This document shows, piece after piece, positions 1-8,600 of a stretch of DNA of 15,050 nucleotides. Position 1 is the first letter of the stretch. The number at the start of each line of letters is the position of its first letter. This DNA is from Myxococcota bacterium (GTDB lineage Bacteria > Myxococcota_C > UBA6777): contig CAUJFU010000423.1 in assembly GCA_963169055.1 (NCBI GenBank), positions 1 through 15,050 of the forward strand, given 5' to 3'. The notes below the pieces were generated by a model. It ran no database searches and was not told the DNA's origin. It saw only the letters and a program-made list of their open reading frames with translations. Both the position numbers and the translations under genes were made by a program.

Positions 1-2588
1 ACAGCGGGTTCTTGGCCGAGGACACGTTGGGCGAGACGTTCTTGGAGTTTGAGCAAGCGGATGCTTTCTTCGAGGGAGATCTCGCCCACAGGGATGCCAG
101 TCCAATCGGCAAGGACTTTGAAGACGGGAGCTTCGGTGACAAGGGGCCGCTGTTCGGGAGAGCGCAGTTTGCCTTCAGAGGTCAAGAGCGACGCAGCGTA
201 GCCACGCAAAGTGACCAAAGCACAGGCTTCATCGATCAAATCGAGCGCCTTGTCGGGAAGGCGTCGGTCGGGCAAGTATCGTACAGCAAGTTCGACGGCA
301 GAACGCATGACTTCATCGGAGATCTCGACTTTGTGGTGTTCTTCGTAGCCGTGACGAGCGCCAAAAAGGATATCCATCGTTTCTTCCATCGACGGTTCTT
401 CGAGGAACAGCGGGTGGAATCGACGTTCAAGGGCTGCGTCTTTTTCGATATGTTTGCGGTATTCAACGGGAGTCGTGGCTCCGATGCAACGCAACTCTCC
501 ACGCGCAAGGGCGGGTTTGAGGATATTGGCGGCATCTAGCGTGCCTTGGTGCGTTTCGCCTGCGCCGACAACGGTATGGAATTCATCGAGAAAGAGGATG
601 ACTTCGGGATGTTCGCGTGCTTCACGGATCACCATCGTCAAGCGTTCTTCAAAGTCACCGCGATAACGGGTTCCTGCGACGAGGCTGGAGAGAGAAAGCT
701 CGACAAGACGGCGCCCACGGAGATCTTCGGGGACAGCGTGAGCGATGATGCGCTGCGCCAGACCTTCGACGAGGGCGGTTTTTCCAACGCCTGCTTCTCC
801 GATGATCAGGGGGTTGTTTTTGAAACGACGCAAGAGGATCTGCGCTAGGCGCATCAACTCCTCGGAACGTCCCGTCAGTGGGGGCAATGCGCCTTGTTCC
901 GCAAGCAGCGTGAGATCCCGACCGTAGCGATCGATGGTCGGCGTTTCACCCCCCGGGCGCACGCGGGCTTGGGGGATCTCTCCGCGCAAGAGTTTTTCGT
1001 AAAGTTTTTGTGGGTCAGCGCCCATCTTTTTGAGGACTTCAAAGGCCAAGCCTTCGCCGCTTTGCAAGATGGAGGCAAGCAAGTGTTTTTCGCGGACGAG
1101 GTGATCGTTGTCTTTGCGCGCCACGCTTTCTGCGGCTTTGAGCGCACGAGCACAGCGTTGCGGGGGGAGGATCTTGGCGTCAAGGGTGGCGTGGCCAAAG
1201 CCCAAAGCGTAGCGGATGGTATCGCGGACTTTTTTGGGATCGAAGCCCGAGGTTTCGAGCAAAGCACGCGTCACACCACCGGGACACTTGGTGAGGCCGA
1301 TAAACAAGTGCGGTGTTCCGATAAAATCTTGGCGGAGGTTTTTGGCTTCCATCAAAGCGATGCCGATGGCTTGTTCGAGATCGAAGTCGTATTCGAGGGT
1401 TCCGCCTTCCATCGAAAGGGAAGCATCCGCAGGGCTGGCCGCAGGTCCATTCACGATGGAGGGGTCGGAGCCACCAGAGTTTGCACTGACAGAAGAAGCT
1501 CCCGCAGCGGCGCTTGCGGGTTCAAGAGAGCGCAGCGGAACGGCTGTTTTGTTGCGAGCATCAGGTTGCTGCAACAACAAAACACCGGGATCGCCAAAGA
1601 AGACGAAGCTTGACCACGAAGCGTCTTGGGGATTGCGCTGGAGGAAGCGGCGGCGAGCTTTCATCAAGGCTTCAGCGGGGGGAGTTCGCTCAAACAAAAA
1701 GCGGTAGTAGTCGCTGATCATTTGACGACCGCCGCTTGTAAAGTTCGGTCGCAGCGCGATCACAACACCTTGGACTCCTTCGTCAAGAAGAGAAGAAGCA
1801 AAGGAAACGACTGTTGCAGGAGCATTGGGCGGATGGGCGTCGTCTGGGTGGAAGTGAAAGAAAGCCCACAGTGGCCCCGAAAAGACGGAGCGAAGGCTTT
1901 TGGGGGTGAGAGGTTCGTTGCGCAGGGGGATCTGAGGCCCGCCGATGGGTTCAAATGAAGCGCGTGCAGCAACATGCAAGAGCGTAGGTTGGGAGGGTTT
2001 GTGGTGGGCTTTGAGGGCTTCTTGAAGGAGAAGTCGATCGGTCGCTTCGGAACCAACGAGGCTACGGCTTTGACGAAGCGGCAACTGATCGGAGATCACG
2101 TCGATCTCACGGCGTGCATCTTCGAAATCGCCGAGCAAGTCGCTCAACATCACCACATGAAGATCATCGGGCGCGATGCCTTTGACCGCTTCGGTGACCA
2201 TGCTTGTGGACTCAAACCAGCTCGGCAAGCGGCCCATCGGAACGCGCAGACCAAAGTATTCTTCGCCGTCGTGCAAGATCTCCCACGGAAACAGGGGGTC
2301 TCCACCACAGATCGCGATAGGCTGTTGATTTTGCTTGAGGATGGTGCGGAATTCTTCGGGGATCAACAAGCGGTACAGCGTTTTGCCGATCTCCAAGAGC
2401 GTCGGCTGATCAACGCCTTTTTTGCCGGCGGCTGCTTCGTGTGCAAATGCCATCATCTTCTGCAGTTCGGTGTCCCCCCGTTCGCCAAGATCTCGCCGAA
2501 ACTCCATCGGGCCTTGGCGTGGACCCGCAAACCAACGAAATCGAAGAAGAGAACCCTTTTTGGTGAGGTGCAGCTTGGGTGTATGCAT
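1..2588 (-). CDS. CHAT-Clp fusion: CHAT-like domain + ClpA/B-type AAA+ unfoldase (partial, C terminus off window)
   Basis: An uninterrupted minus-strand frame of 862 codons runs from ATG 2588 off the left edge. Residues about 60-345 resemble a CHAT (caspase-like) domain: a PWEILHDG motif at 101-108, LHVAARASF from 204, and a closing W-SSFVFFGDPG. The expected HG of the catalytic His is R209-A210, and the strand that should carry the catalytic Cys reads WAFFHFHPDD (241-250) with no Cys, so protease activity looks lost. Residues about 398-540 are a Clp N (R) domain. AAA+ module 1 follows, with Walker A GEAGVGKT (597-604), Walker B LFLDEFH (D668, E669), IGATT and an ERRF arginine-finger region. 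The linker to module 2 is short, so the ClpB coiled-coil middle domain is missing and the layout is ClpA-like. The typical WTGIPV and VLGQ entry to AAA+ module 2 is reached at the edge. The Clp part should be an ATP-driven unfoldase. I infer the CHAT part selects substrates or partners. The start is the first canonical one after an in-frame stop at 2640-2642, and its SD is weak. Confidence 0.88.
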   Translation of the reverse strand, partial: MHTPKLHLTKKGSLLRFRWFAGPRQGPMEFRRDLGERGDTELQKMMAFAHEAAAGKKGVDQPTLLEIGKTLYRLLIPEEFRTILKQNQQPIAICGGDPLFPWEILHDGEEYFGLRVPMGRLPSWFESTSMVTEAVKGIAPDDLHVVMLSDLLGDFEDARREIDVISDQLPLRQSRSLVGSEATDRLLLQEALKAHHKPSQPTLLHVAARASFEPIGGPQIPLRNEPLTPKSLRSVFSGPLWAFFHFHPDDAHPPNAPATVVSFASSLLDEGVQGVVIALRPNFTSGGRQMISDYYRFLFERTPPAEALMKARRRFLQRNPQDASWSSFVFFGDPGVLLLQQPDARNKTAVPLRSLEPASAAAGASSVSANSGGSDPSIVNGPAASPADASLSMEGGTLEYDFDLEQAIGIALMEAKNLRQDFIGTPHLFIGLTKCPGGVTRALLETSGFDPKKVRDTIRYALGFGHATLDAKILPPQRCARALKAAESVARKDNDHLVREKHLLASILQSGEGLAFEVLKKMGADPQKLYEKLLRGEIPQARVRPGGETPTIDRYGRDLTLLAEQGALPPLTGRSEELMRLAQILLRRFKNNPLIIGEAGVGKTALVEGLAQRIIAHAVPEDLRGRRLVELSLSSLVAGTRYRGDFEERLTMVIREAREHPEVILFLDEFHTVVGAGETHQGTLDAANILKPALARGELRCIGATTPVEYRKHIEKDAALERRFHPLFLEEPSMEETMDILFGARHGYEEHHKVEISDEVMRSAVELAVRYLPDRRLPDKALDLIDEACALVTLRGYAASLLTSEGKLRSPEQRPLVTEAPVFKVLADWTGIPVGEISLEESIRLLKLQERLAQRVLGQEPA

Positions 2589-2651
2589 CGTGACCGTCGT
2601 TTCAATGGGCGCACCGAATCCGCTCGGGCGCGATGGAGGCTACCTCGCGGG

Positions 2652-2676
2652 GAGACAAGGCGTCCTTGCCTGTCTC
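2652..2676 (-). promoter_or_regulatory. Imperfect palindrome/hairpin in the CHAT-Clp leader
   Basis: A 25-bp imperfect inverted repeat has outer arms GAGACA/TGTCTC and an inner hairpin CAAGG-CGT-CCTTG. It lies just downstream of the predicted transcription start of the CHAT-Clp gene. It could be a repressor operator or an mRNA leader hairpin. It does not match the CIRCE heat-shock element. The function is inferred from position only. Confidence 0.35.
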
Positions 2677-2692
2677 TAGGCCGATCTTGTGT

Positions 2693-2721
2693 ATGATAGT
2701 CCACACGCCCCCACCTGTAAA
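2693..2721 (-). promoter_or_regulatory. Sigma70-type promoter for the CHAT-Clp gene
   Basis: On the minus strand there is a -35 box TTTACA (2721-2716), a 17-bp spacer and a -10 box TATCAT (2698-2693). Each box matches five of six consensus bases at ideal spacing. It lies between the DUF4276 stop (2799) and the CHAT-Clp start (2588). This predicts transcription from about 2685 with a leader of roughly 100 nt, so the CHAT-Clp gene need not depend on read-through from the genes upstream. Confidence 0.6.
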
Positions 2722-2798
2722 GAGCAACCACCGATCCTTTCCCTCAACAAACCCTTCTCTCACCGCAGCCCAAAAAGCTATCGATACAAGCCCGATGC

Positions 2799-3170
2799 CT
2801 AAATTTGAGCAGGCGGGGCCAACAACGTCTCCACAAGCCGCCGAAGACCACTCACAAAGTGTGCGAAACTCGGAGATCGCGTGTTCTCTATCTCCAAAAG
2901 AGGATAACCTTCTTGTTGGCACATCGAAAGCAGTCGTTGCTTGAGGGCCACACAATCCGCGCTGTCTTGATCACGCAAGATCACAAAATGCGGACGAGGC
3001 TCTCCCCAAGCCCGAAGTTTACGCGGAATAGATTTGTCGAGATCCGCTTTGCCTCGGTGAGGTATCAGCAAGAACTCCATCTGGGGATGCTGCGGCAAGA
3101 TGCGCGGCAACAAACCTTCCAACAACTCCTTCATGGACTGATCTTCGAGCAAAAAAACCAGCGTAATCAT
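2799..3170 (-). CDS. Short DUF4276 (Toprim-like) protein, apparently with internal deletion
   Basis: This 123-residue protein starts at an ATG that overlaps the ATPase stop as ATGA, with GGAG six bases before it. An in-frame start ten codons earlier is less likely because the coupled ATG fits family N termini. Residues 1-93 match DUF4276 proteins: LVFLLEDQSM with the motif-1 Glu, then SIPRKLRAW, then the acidic VILRDQDSADC. The C terminus NTRSPSFAHFVSGLRRL matches the usual end of the family. From memory, family members are about 200 residues, with a central RIAC-ELE-W block between these parts. Here that block is missing and the two ends join in frame. DUF4276/RloB-like proteins pair with AAA ATPases as probable nuclease effectors, as this one does. 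The protein may be a minimal variant or a crippled effector. Confidence 0.75.
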   Translation of the reverse strand: MITLVFLLEDQSMKELLEGLLPRILPQHPQMEFLLIPHRGKADLDKSIPRKLRAWGEPRPHFVILRDQDSADCVALKQRLLSMCQQEGYPLLEIENTRSPSFAHFVSGLRRLVETLLAPPAQI

Positions 3171-4342
3171 GCTGATCTCCACAACAATCCTTGCCCCCAC
3201 AAAGCCCCCAGCGTATCGCCTTCCGCCAAAAGGCTTCGGACTTGTGCGTTGTCCTTGACGCGAAACACCTTTGTGAATCCCTCTTTTTTCTCAAACCCAA
3301 ACACTTCTTCCACCTTCGCAGCATCCAACAACTCAGGGGAATGTGTGCTGATCATAACTTGCCCGCCCCGCCTCGCATAATCACGAAACTCCTCTGCAAG
3401 TTCTCGCATCAGCATCGGATACAACTGGTTTTCTGGTTCTTCCACACAAAGCAGTGGATGCGGTAATGGATCATGCAAAAGCACCAGATAAGCGAACATC
3501 TTGATCGTGCCATCGGAGACATGACGAGACAAAAAAGGATCGCGAAAAGCCCCATCTTGAAAGCGAAGAACCAAGCGCCCATCGACCGTATTTGCAGCCT
3601 CTACGCGCTCAACTCCTGGGATCCGCTGCTTCATGCGTTCAAGAATGCGGCGAAAGACTTCGGGGTGACGTTCGTATAGAAAGCGAGCAACCAGCGGTAA
3701 ATTATCGCCTTGGGGTGACAAATGTTCGGCGTAACCGTCTTCCTGGCTCGGACGAGCTGCGTGGATATGAAAATCGGAAAGGTGCCAACGCTCGATCAAT
3801 CGGCGAAATGCGCTCACGACCTTAAATCGTTCAAACTGACCAAGCCCCTTGATGGCGAGGATATCTGGGGAGTCCAATTTCTGAAATTCTCGATTCATCT
3901 CTGCCTCAGGCACGCCATACTCCGCTTCGTTTGTCACCGCGTAGCCTTCGCCATGTTGAAAGTTCAAAAAATTCCAAGGCTGCCCGTACTGACCGCGCCG
4001 ATACTTCAACGCTTCATGTGCGACACTCACACGCCCTTCTTGTTCCGCAACGGAGATCTGGTAGGTGACCAAAGGCCCTTCAGCCTCTTCACGGAATTTG
4101 ATCTCCAAAAAGATATCCCCGCCGTCTTGTTCGCGACTGCGTAGTTCCTTCATCCCACCGCGCCGAGAAACCGCAACAGAAACATTGTGTTGCAGAGCAT
4201 CGCGCAAAAATCCGAACACATCAAAAAACGTCGACTTTCCGCTTCCATTTGCTCCCACAAAAAACGCAAGGGGGGGAATACGTTCGATCGTCACATCACG
4301 AAAAACCCGAAAATTTTTGATCGTCATCCGTTCGATACGCAT
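3167..4342 (-). CDS. AAA_21/OLD-like ABC-type ATPase (DUF4276 partner)
   Basis: This 391-residue protein has the layout of RecF/OLD-type AAA_21 ATPases. It opens with RIERMTIKNFRVF, the usual N-terminal strand, followed by Walker A GANGSGKST at 30-38. A variable middle holds the regulatory insertions. Residues 272-289 (SRHVSDGTIKMFAYL) look like the degenerate ABC signature, LLCVEEPEN at 297-304 is Walker B with the catalytic Glu, and ISTHSPELL at 331-339 is the switch His. In PARIS, AbiL and RloAB-like systems such ATPases act as sensors that hold or release a Toprim-family effector. The coupled DUF4276 gene fits that arrangement. The start is ATG 4342 with AAGGA nine bases upstream. All ATPase motifs look intact, so the sensor half of the pair is probably functional. 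Its part in phage defence is inferred from family context. Confidence 0.85.
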   Translation of the reverse strand: MRIERMTIKNFRVFRDVTIERIPPLAFFVGANGSGKSTFFDVFGFLRDALQHNVSVAVSRRGGMKELRSREQDGGDIFLEIKFREEAEGPLVTYQISVAEQEGRVSVAHEALKYRRGQYGQPWNFLNFQHGEGYAVTNEAEYGVPEAEMNREFQKLDSPDILAIKGLGQFERFKVVSAFRRLIERWHLSDFHIHAARPSQEDGYAEHLSPQGDNLPLVARFLYERHPEVFRRILERMKQRIPGVERVEAANTVDGRLVLRFQDGAFRDPFLSRHVSDGTIKMFAYLVLLHDPLPHPLLCVEEPENQLYPMLMRELAEEFRDYARRGGQVMISTHSPELLDAAKVEEVFGFEKKEGFTKVFRVKDNAQVRSLLAEGDTLGALWGQGLLWRSA

Positions 4343-4438
4343 ACAGAACTATCCTTTCGACACGACAGAAAACACAGCAGAGCGAAAATACGATTCTGCT
4401 CTCCCCAGGATCGCCAAATATCCGAAATGACGCATCGG
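4343..4438 (-). other. Short intergenic gap between NAD kinase and ATPase genes
   Basis: This 96-bp gap holds the ATPase ribosome binding site (AAGGA). A weak inverted repeat AGCAGA (4376-4381) / TCTGCT (4395-4400) has no following T-run, so I do not call a terminator. No convincing promoter was seen, and co-transcription with the NAD kinase gene is possible. Confidence 0.4.
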
Positions 4439-5341
4439 TTAGGAGAGATGGCTTCTCTCGTCGCGGATGTACAGCCACAAAGGCTCCGCAGCCCGCCGGA
4501 ACGTCAGTCGCTGACCGAAAGAAACCTGATGGCTCACCCACGGCCCATCCAAAAACAACGTGGATTTACGGGTGCGTGAGGTGATCCCCAAGGTCTGTTC
4601 TGCCGTGATGAATCCGTGGATCAGTTCGGGTGGAGGCTCCCAAGGCAACGGATAAATCTCGCGCACGCGATATTGCAACTGCGTATCCGACAGCGGCATG
4701 CGCTCTCCACCCGCCGACAGGATCGCTGCCGTAGAACCCGTTGCTGTCGCGATCCACACTCCACTCGAACGCTGCACTTCGCATCGCTCCCCCATCACCA
4801 TCTCATAACGGCTCGTCGCCGCAGGGATCGGATGGGCGAACAAGATATCGTTGAGCGCCAAAGGCCGCAGCGGCTCGCCATCCACAAGCACCTCGATCCG
4901 CGTGAGCCCCAACAACGCAAGCGATCCTGACTGGATCCGCTCCAAGGCTTGCTCAAATCCCGGTGCATCGGTTGCCATCAGATGACCGACAGAAGACGAG
5001 GGAGACGAATTCACCCCAAGCAACGGTACGCTACCGTACATCTTGCGCGCCGCCTCCAACAAAGTACCGTCTCCTCCGATCGCAACAACCAGATCAAAAT
5101 CATCCACCGTTTGCGGGTTTGCGCGATAGACCCAACGTGATCGAATGTCTCGATCTTTTAAAGCGGCGCGAACTTGTTCAAACGCAGCCTCGTTCTCTTG
5201 ATGGCTACGCAGCATCTTCAACGCTGCCGGATCTTGTTGCTCCAACAGGGCCGATATATGGGGATCTCCGTGCTCTTTTACATAGATCTGGAAGTCGCTT
5301 TTTTTGTAGATCACCAGTACGTTTTGGATCGTTCGTTCCAC
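4439..5341 (-). CDS. nadK: NAD kinase (NAD(+)/NADH kinase family)
   Basis: This 300-residue cytosolic enzyme is predicted to phosphorylate NAD to NADP with ATP. The family hallmarks are present: GGDGT at 89-93 in the context DLVVAIGGDGTLLEA, the NSSPSSSVGHL segment at 111-121, LND at 163-165 with a following SRY, ATGSTAAI at 200-207 in the second conserved region, and LDG at 264-266. The length is normal for bacterial NadK. The SSPSSS-type loop resembles the variant more common outside Enterobacteria. The start is GTG 5341, preceded by GAGAGG at seven-base spacing. The gene diverges from the large FHA-like gene and is followed 96 bp later, in the same direction, by the ATPase gene. Nothing suggests a specialised role beyond NADP supply, although a defence-linked NAD role cannot be excluded. 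Confidence 0.9.
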   Translation of the reverse strand: MERTIQNVLVIYKKSDFQIYVKEHGDPHISALLEQQDPAALKMLRSHQENEAAFEQVRAALKDRDIRSRWVYRANPQTVDDFDLVVAIGGDGTLLEAARKMYGSVPLLGVNSSPSSSVGHLMATDAPGFEQALERIQSGSLALLGLTRIEVLVDGEPLRPLALNDILFAHPIPAATSRYEMVMGERCEVQRSSGVWIATATGSTAAILSAGGERMPLSDTQLQYRVREIYPLPWEPPPELIHGFITAEQTLGITSRTRKSTLFLDGPWVSHQVSFGQRLTFRRAAEPLWLYIRDERSHLS

Positions 5342-5670
5342 GCCAAACCCTCTCCGTCTGTTTTCTTTGCAAGCGCGTCAACACCATTCACCCGCACACT
5401 TTAACACCACGCACTCATGCACTCGAACACCACGCACCCATTACACTTCAACATACGCCACCATACCGACTCGATCACACAAGATCCACCCATCCTATCC
5501 ACAAACGCCGAAAAATATGCCACACCTGAAAGAAGCGCTCGCAAAGAAAACGATGACTTTTTTGTTTTCTTGCCTATGAAGTGGATCATCCACACCTTGC
5601 TGCGTCGACTCAAAAGCGCACAAAGTATCCCCAAGACGCGTAAGCCCATAACCCCTAAAAGGAGCGAGAG
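5342..5670. other. Divergent intergenic region with tandem repeats
   Basis: This 329-bp gap separates the NAD kinase gene from the FHA-like operon. It contains the 23-bp direct repeats listed separately, a palindrome GTGGATCATCCAC (5581-5593) and the strong AAAGGAG ribosome site ahead of 5671. I could not find a convincing -10/-35 pair on either strand. Short open frames here overlap the repeats or run into the flanking gene and look like shadows. Confidence 0.5.
5380..5473. repeat. 23-bp degenerate tandem direct repeats (3-4 copies)
   Basis: AACACCA begins at 5380, 5403 and 5426, exactly 23 bp apart. A weaker copy (AACATACGCC) starts near 5450. Within each unit a CAC triplet and an ACT triplet recur at fixed offsets. 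Copies 1 and 3 are the most alike (AACACCA-CACCC-ACACTT). Spacing close to two helical turns would put bound proteins on one face, so these could be tandem operator sites for the NAD kinase gene and/or the diverging operon. Confidence 0.55.
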
Positions 5671-8600
5671 ATGTCGTGGATTTATCCCGAACGTTGGTCT
5701 GGTTGGTCGGAACACGCCCGTGTGGGCGGCGGATTGTTCGACGATCCCCATCGTTTCGCACGGATGGTGCAGGCTTGTTGGGAGCAATACAACCAACAAA
5801 ACGACCTCGCACGCCGCACGCCGCTCACTCCGATCCCTCAACTGCGCATCGTCTTCTCGCAACAAGCCCTCGCCCAAGAACAATGGGCTCCTTGCTTCCA
5901 AGCCCTAGAACTCTGGTTCAATCCAACTCTCAACGGCTTGGCCCTGCCTTTTGCACTGCACCCGCCGACACACGAAGAAGCTGCTCTACTACGCGAGCCA
6001 CGCCATTTTTTCTTTCACCTCGAAAGCCCCCGACGCCAAGCCTTGCGCTGTTTGTTTTTGCTTGGCGAGCAGATCATCGGCGCGATCCCGCTCGGAGAAG
6101 TCCAACTCAACGGAGATACACGCACTTTTACCGTCACTCGCCGCTTCGGAATAACAAAAAACTCCGATCTATCGAGATGTATCGATGCCAATCCGATCGC
6201 CAACGATCTTCCCTCCGCGATGCGCGATGACTTGCGCTATCTTGGATGGCGGCTGGTCTTTCGGATGTGGGGCGGCGAAGAAGAGATCCAGCTTGAAGAC
6301 GTCGCCGCAACAGGCCGACTCAACGGCGGGATCTTTCAATTGCATGATGGTTTGCGATGCCCTCTTGGACAGGCCATGACCCTTTACGAGGGACACGAAG
6401 ACGGCACCCCACGACCTGCCCTCCGCCTTCGGATGTTGCTCGTCCCCAACGATATCCAACCCGCCCCCCCGCAACTCGTTCACCTCCAAGCCTTCGCCCA
6501 CACCAGCGATGGTCATTCCCCACAGATCGAGTTCCAAGCGTGGCTGCGAAACGGCCCCCTCAACGAACAACACTTGACCTTGGCTCTCCTCGAACAAGGC
6601 GCGCAGTTCCAACTCCAAGAAGACGGCACGACCGAGGACGGCTCGCTTCACCGCTACCGATTGTTGACCGCTCTTCCACCGCAATTGCGCGCAGGCGATC
6701 CACTTAATTATCGGTTGTTCGGGCAAAATCGCTATGGATTATCATTCTCGACTCGCCCCCAAGAACTCATCCTCCAAGAAACTACCCGTGTCCAATTCCA
6801 AGGGCCTCGCGTCGTACAACGACGCCAACTCGAACAAGATTGGGAGATCCGTTTTCGCCTCGAAACACCCGTTCCTGTCGGCTCGATCGATCTTGCTTCG
6901 TTAACGTTGTGGTTGCGTGCCGACGAAGCCACCGCGATCTCTATCCCCTTGGCCCATGTCCAAAAACAGAGCTTGGTCTTTCGGTTTTTGCCACGTGTGA
7001 TCCAGATGCAGATGCCCCTTGAGCGCATCCTCCAATCACGACAACTCCATCTCTGGCTCGAACAACATCCCGACGAAGAATCCTCCGAGACCTTCCCTTC
7101 ATGGCGACTTTGTCTCGCAGGCAACCAAGCCCAACAACCGTGTGTCTCGTTGCGCATCGTCCGCTTTGATGCTTCCGATCACCTGATCGCAAGCGGCACA
7201 GAAACACTCTTGCCCTTGCATGGGGAGTTGCAACTCGAAGGAGTCCGCCTTCAAATCCTCCCAAGCCTCTACGACACCCGTCAATCCGCCACCAGCGAAC
7301 GCGAGATCTGGGATCTCGTTTTGTGTGAAGATGAAGACGGACCTCGCCGCATCCGCCTCACCCACCAAGGGACAGGATGGATGCGTGTTCAACGCCTCAC
7401 AAAAAATACCTCCCACCCCGCCCACCAAGTCCGCGCCTTTTGGCTCAGTTGTGGCCCCGAAGACCAGATCATCCCCAACCCCAACGAACGCAACCCCGAA
7501 GGCGGCCCCTGCTTCGCTTTTGGCCTTGGATGGGGCCAAACTCAAGAGATGGCACAGATCCGCCCCACCCAAGAGGGCTTTCGTCTCGCTCGGCATCGAA
7601 CCCACCTCGTCGTTCGCACCGATCAAACCGAACTACTCGTTAGCCCTTATACGCATCCCGAAGGCATCCTGCTCAACCAAGATCCCCAACAAGGTTGGCT
7701 ACTTGTCGATCAAGTCCTTCTACACTATCGCTGTTTTCAAGAGGACACTTGGCTGCACACCGATATCGCTTTGCTTGGCTACCTCTGCAAGCGCCAACCC
7801 TCCGCTGCCCTTTTGCAATTTTCACTCGGTGAAACCACAAACCTCCCTGCGATCTTGCCCCACCTTCCGCACATTCGACTGGCCAGCCAAGGCCCCGCAG
7901 GACGCCTCACCTTTCAACTTCCCGCCCCCATGACACGCCGCGATCCCGATCGTTATCTTCTCCAAGAACACTCCACCCCCACCCTCCCGCAACCCCTACA
8001 GTGGGGACAACGCTATCAACGCGGCCGCTTCGCCTTTTCCTGTTGGCGTCTCACACCCACACCCTCCGCATCCCCCCAACACAGCACACCCCAACACGAT
8101 ATCCTCCTCGATATCCGCCAACAAACGGGCCGCAAGCACTTTGCGCTGGCCGTTGTGGCTGGACGCCTTGGCTATTGGAGCGAAGGGTCGGCCTTTTTGC
8201 AACAAACCGGCGCAGCCGCCCCCCTGTTTGCGCCCGATCACTCGCGCAAACTTCCCGACGGCCAAGAAGCCCCCGCTGGCGAACTGATCGTCGGCACCGA
8301 TCCGCGTTTCGCCGACCTCGTGCTTCCTGCATTTTATCCCACCGATGCAACCGTTCTCTTCAGCGTCGCCTACCGCGATGGACGATGGTGGGTCCGTCCT
8401 TTTCAAGCCCCTTGTCTCGGCCAATCCCTGCACTTTCTCCATGACGGCGGCCTGACCCGCAGCGAGACACTTTGGACAACACCTTCTCCTATGACCCCCG
8501 AAGAAGAACCTTGGAAGTGGTGGCGATGCGGTTCCGCTCTGTTCGAACTCAGCGTAGCCCCTCATGATCGCGAAGAATACCCCAACACCGACGCGATGCT

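Noticed and set aside
1-2588. ClpV of a type VI secretion system
   Set aside because: The N domain is a standard Clp R domain preceded by CHAT, and no other secretion genes are in the window.
12-2696. Long plus-strand open frames (for example 12-539, 894-1613, 1974-2696)
   Set aside because: They lie opposite the CHAT-Clp gene. Their translations match no family, while the minus frame gives clear Clp motifs.
2602-2955. Minus-strand frame as a hidden, frameshifted middle of the DUF4276 protein
   Set aside because: Its translation lacks the RIAC-ELE-W motif, and the real gene runs in frame straight from the N-terminal to the C-terminal family motifs.
4376-4400. Terminator after the NAD kinase gene
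   Set aside because: The stem is only 6 bp with a 13-nt loop and no T-run follows.
5401-5901. 166-residue minus-strand frame across the divergent region
   Set aside because: It overlaps the start of the FHA-like gene and the 23-bp repeats, and has no recognisable protein features.
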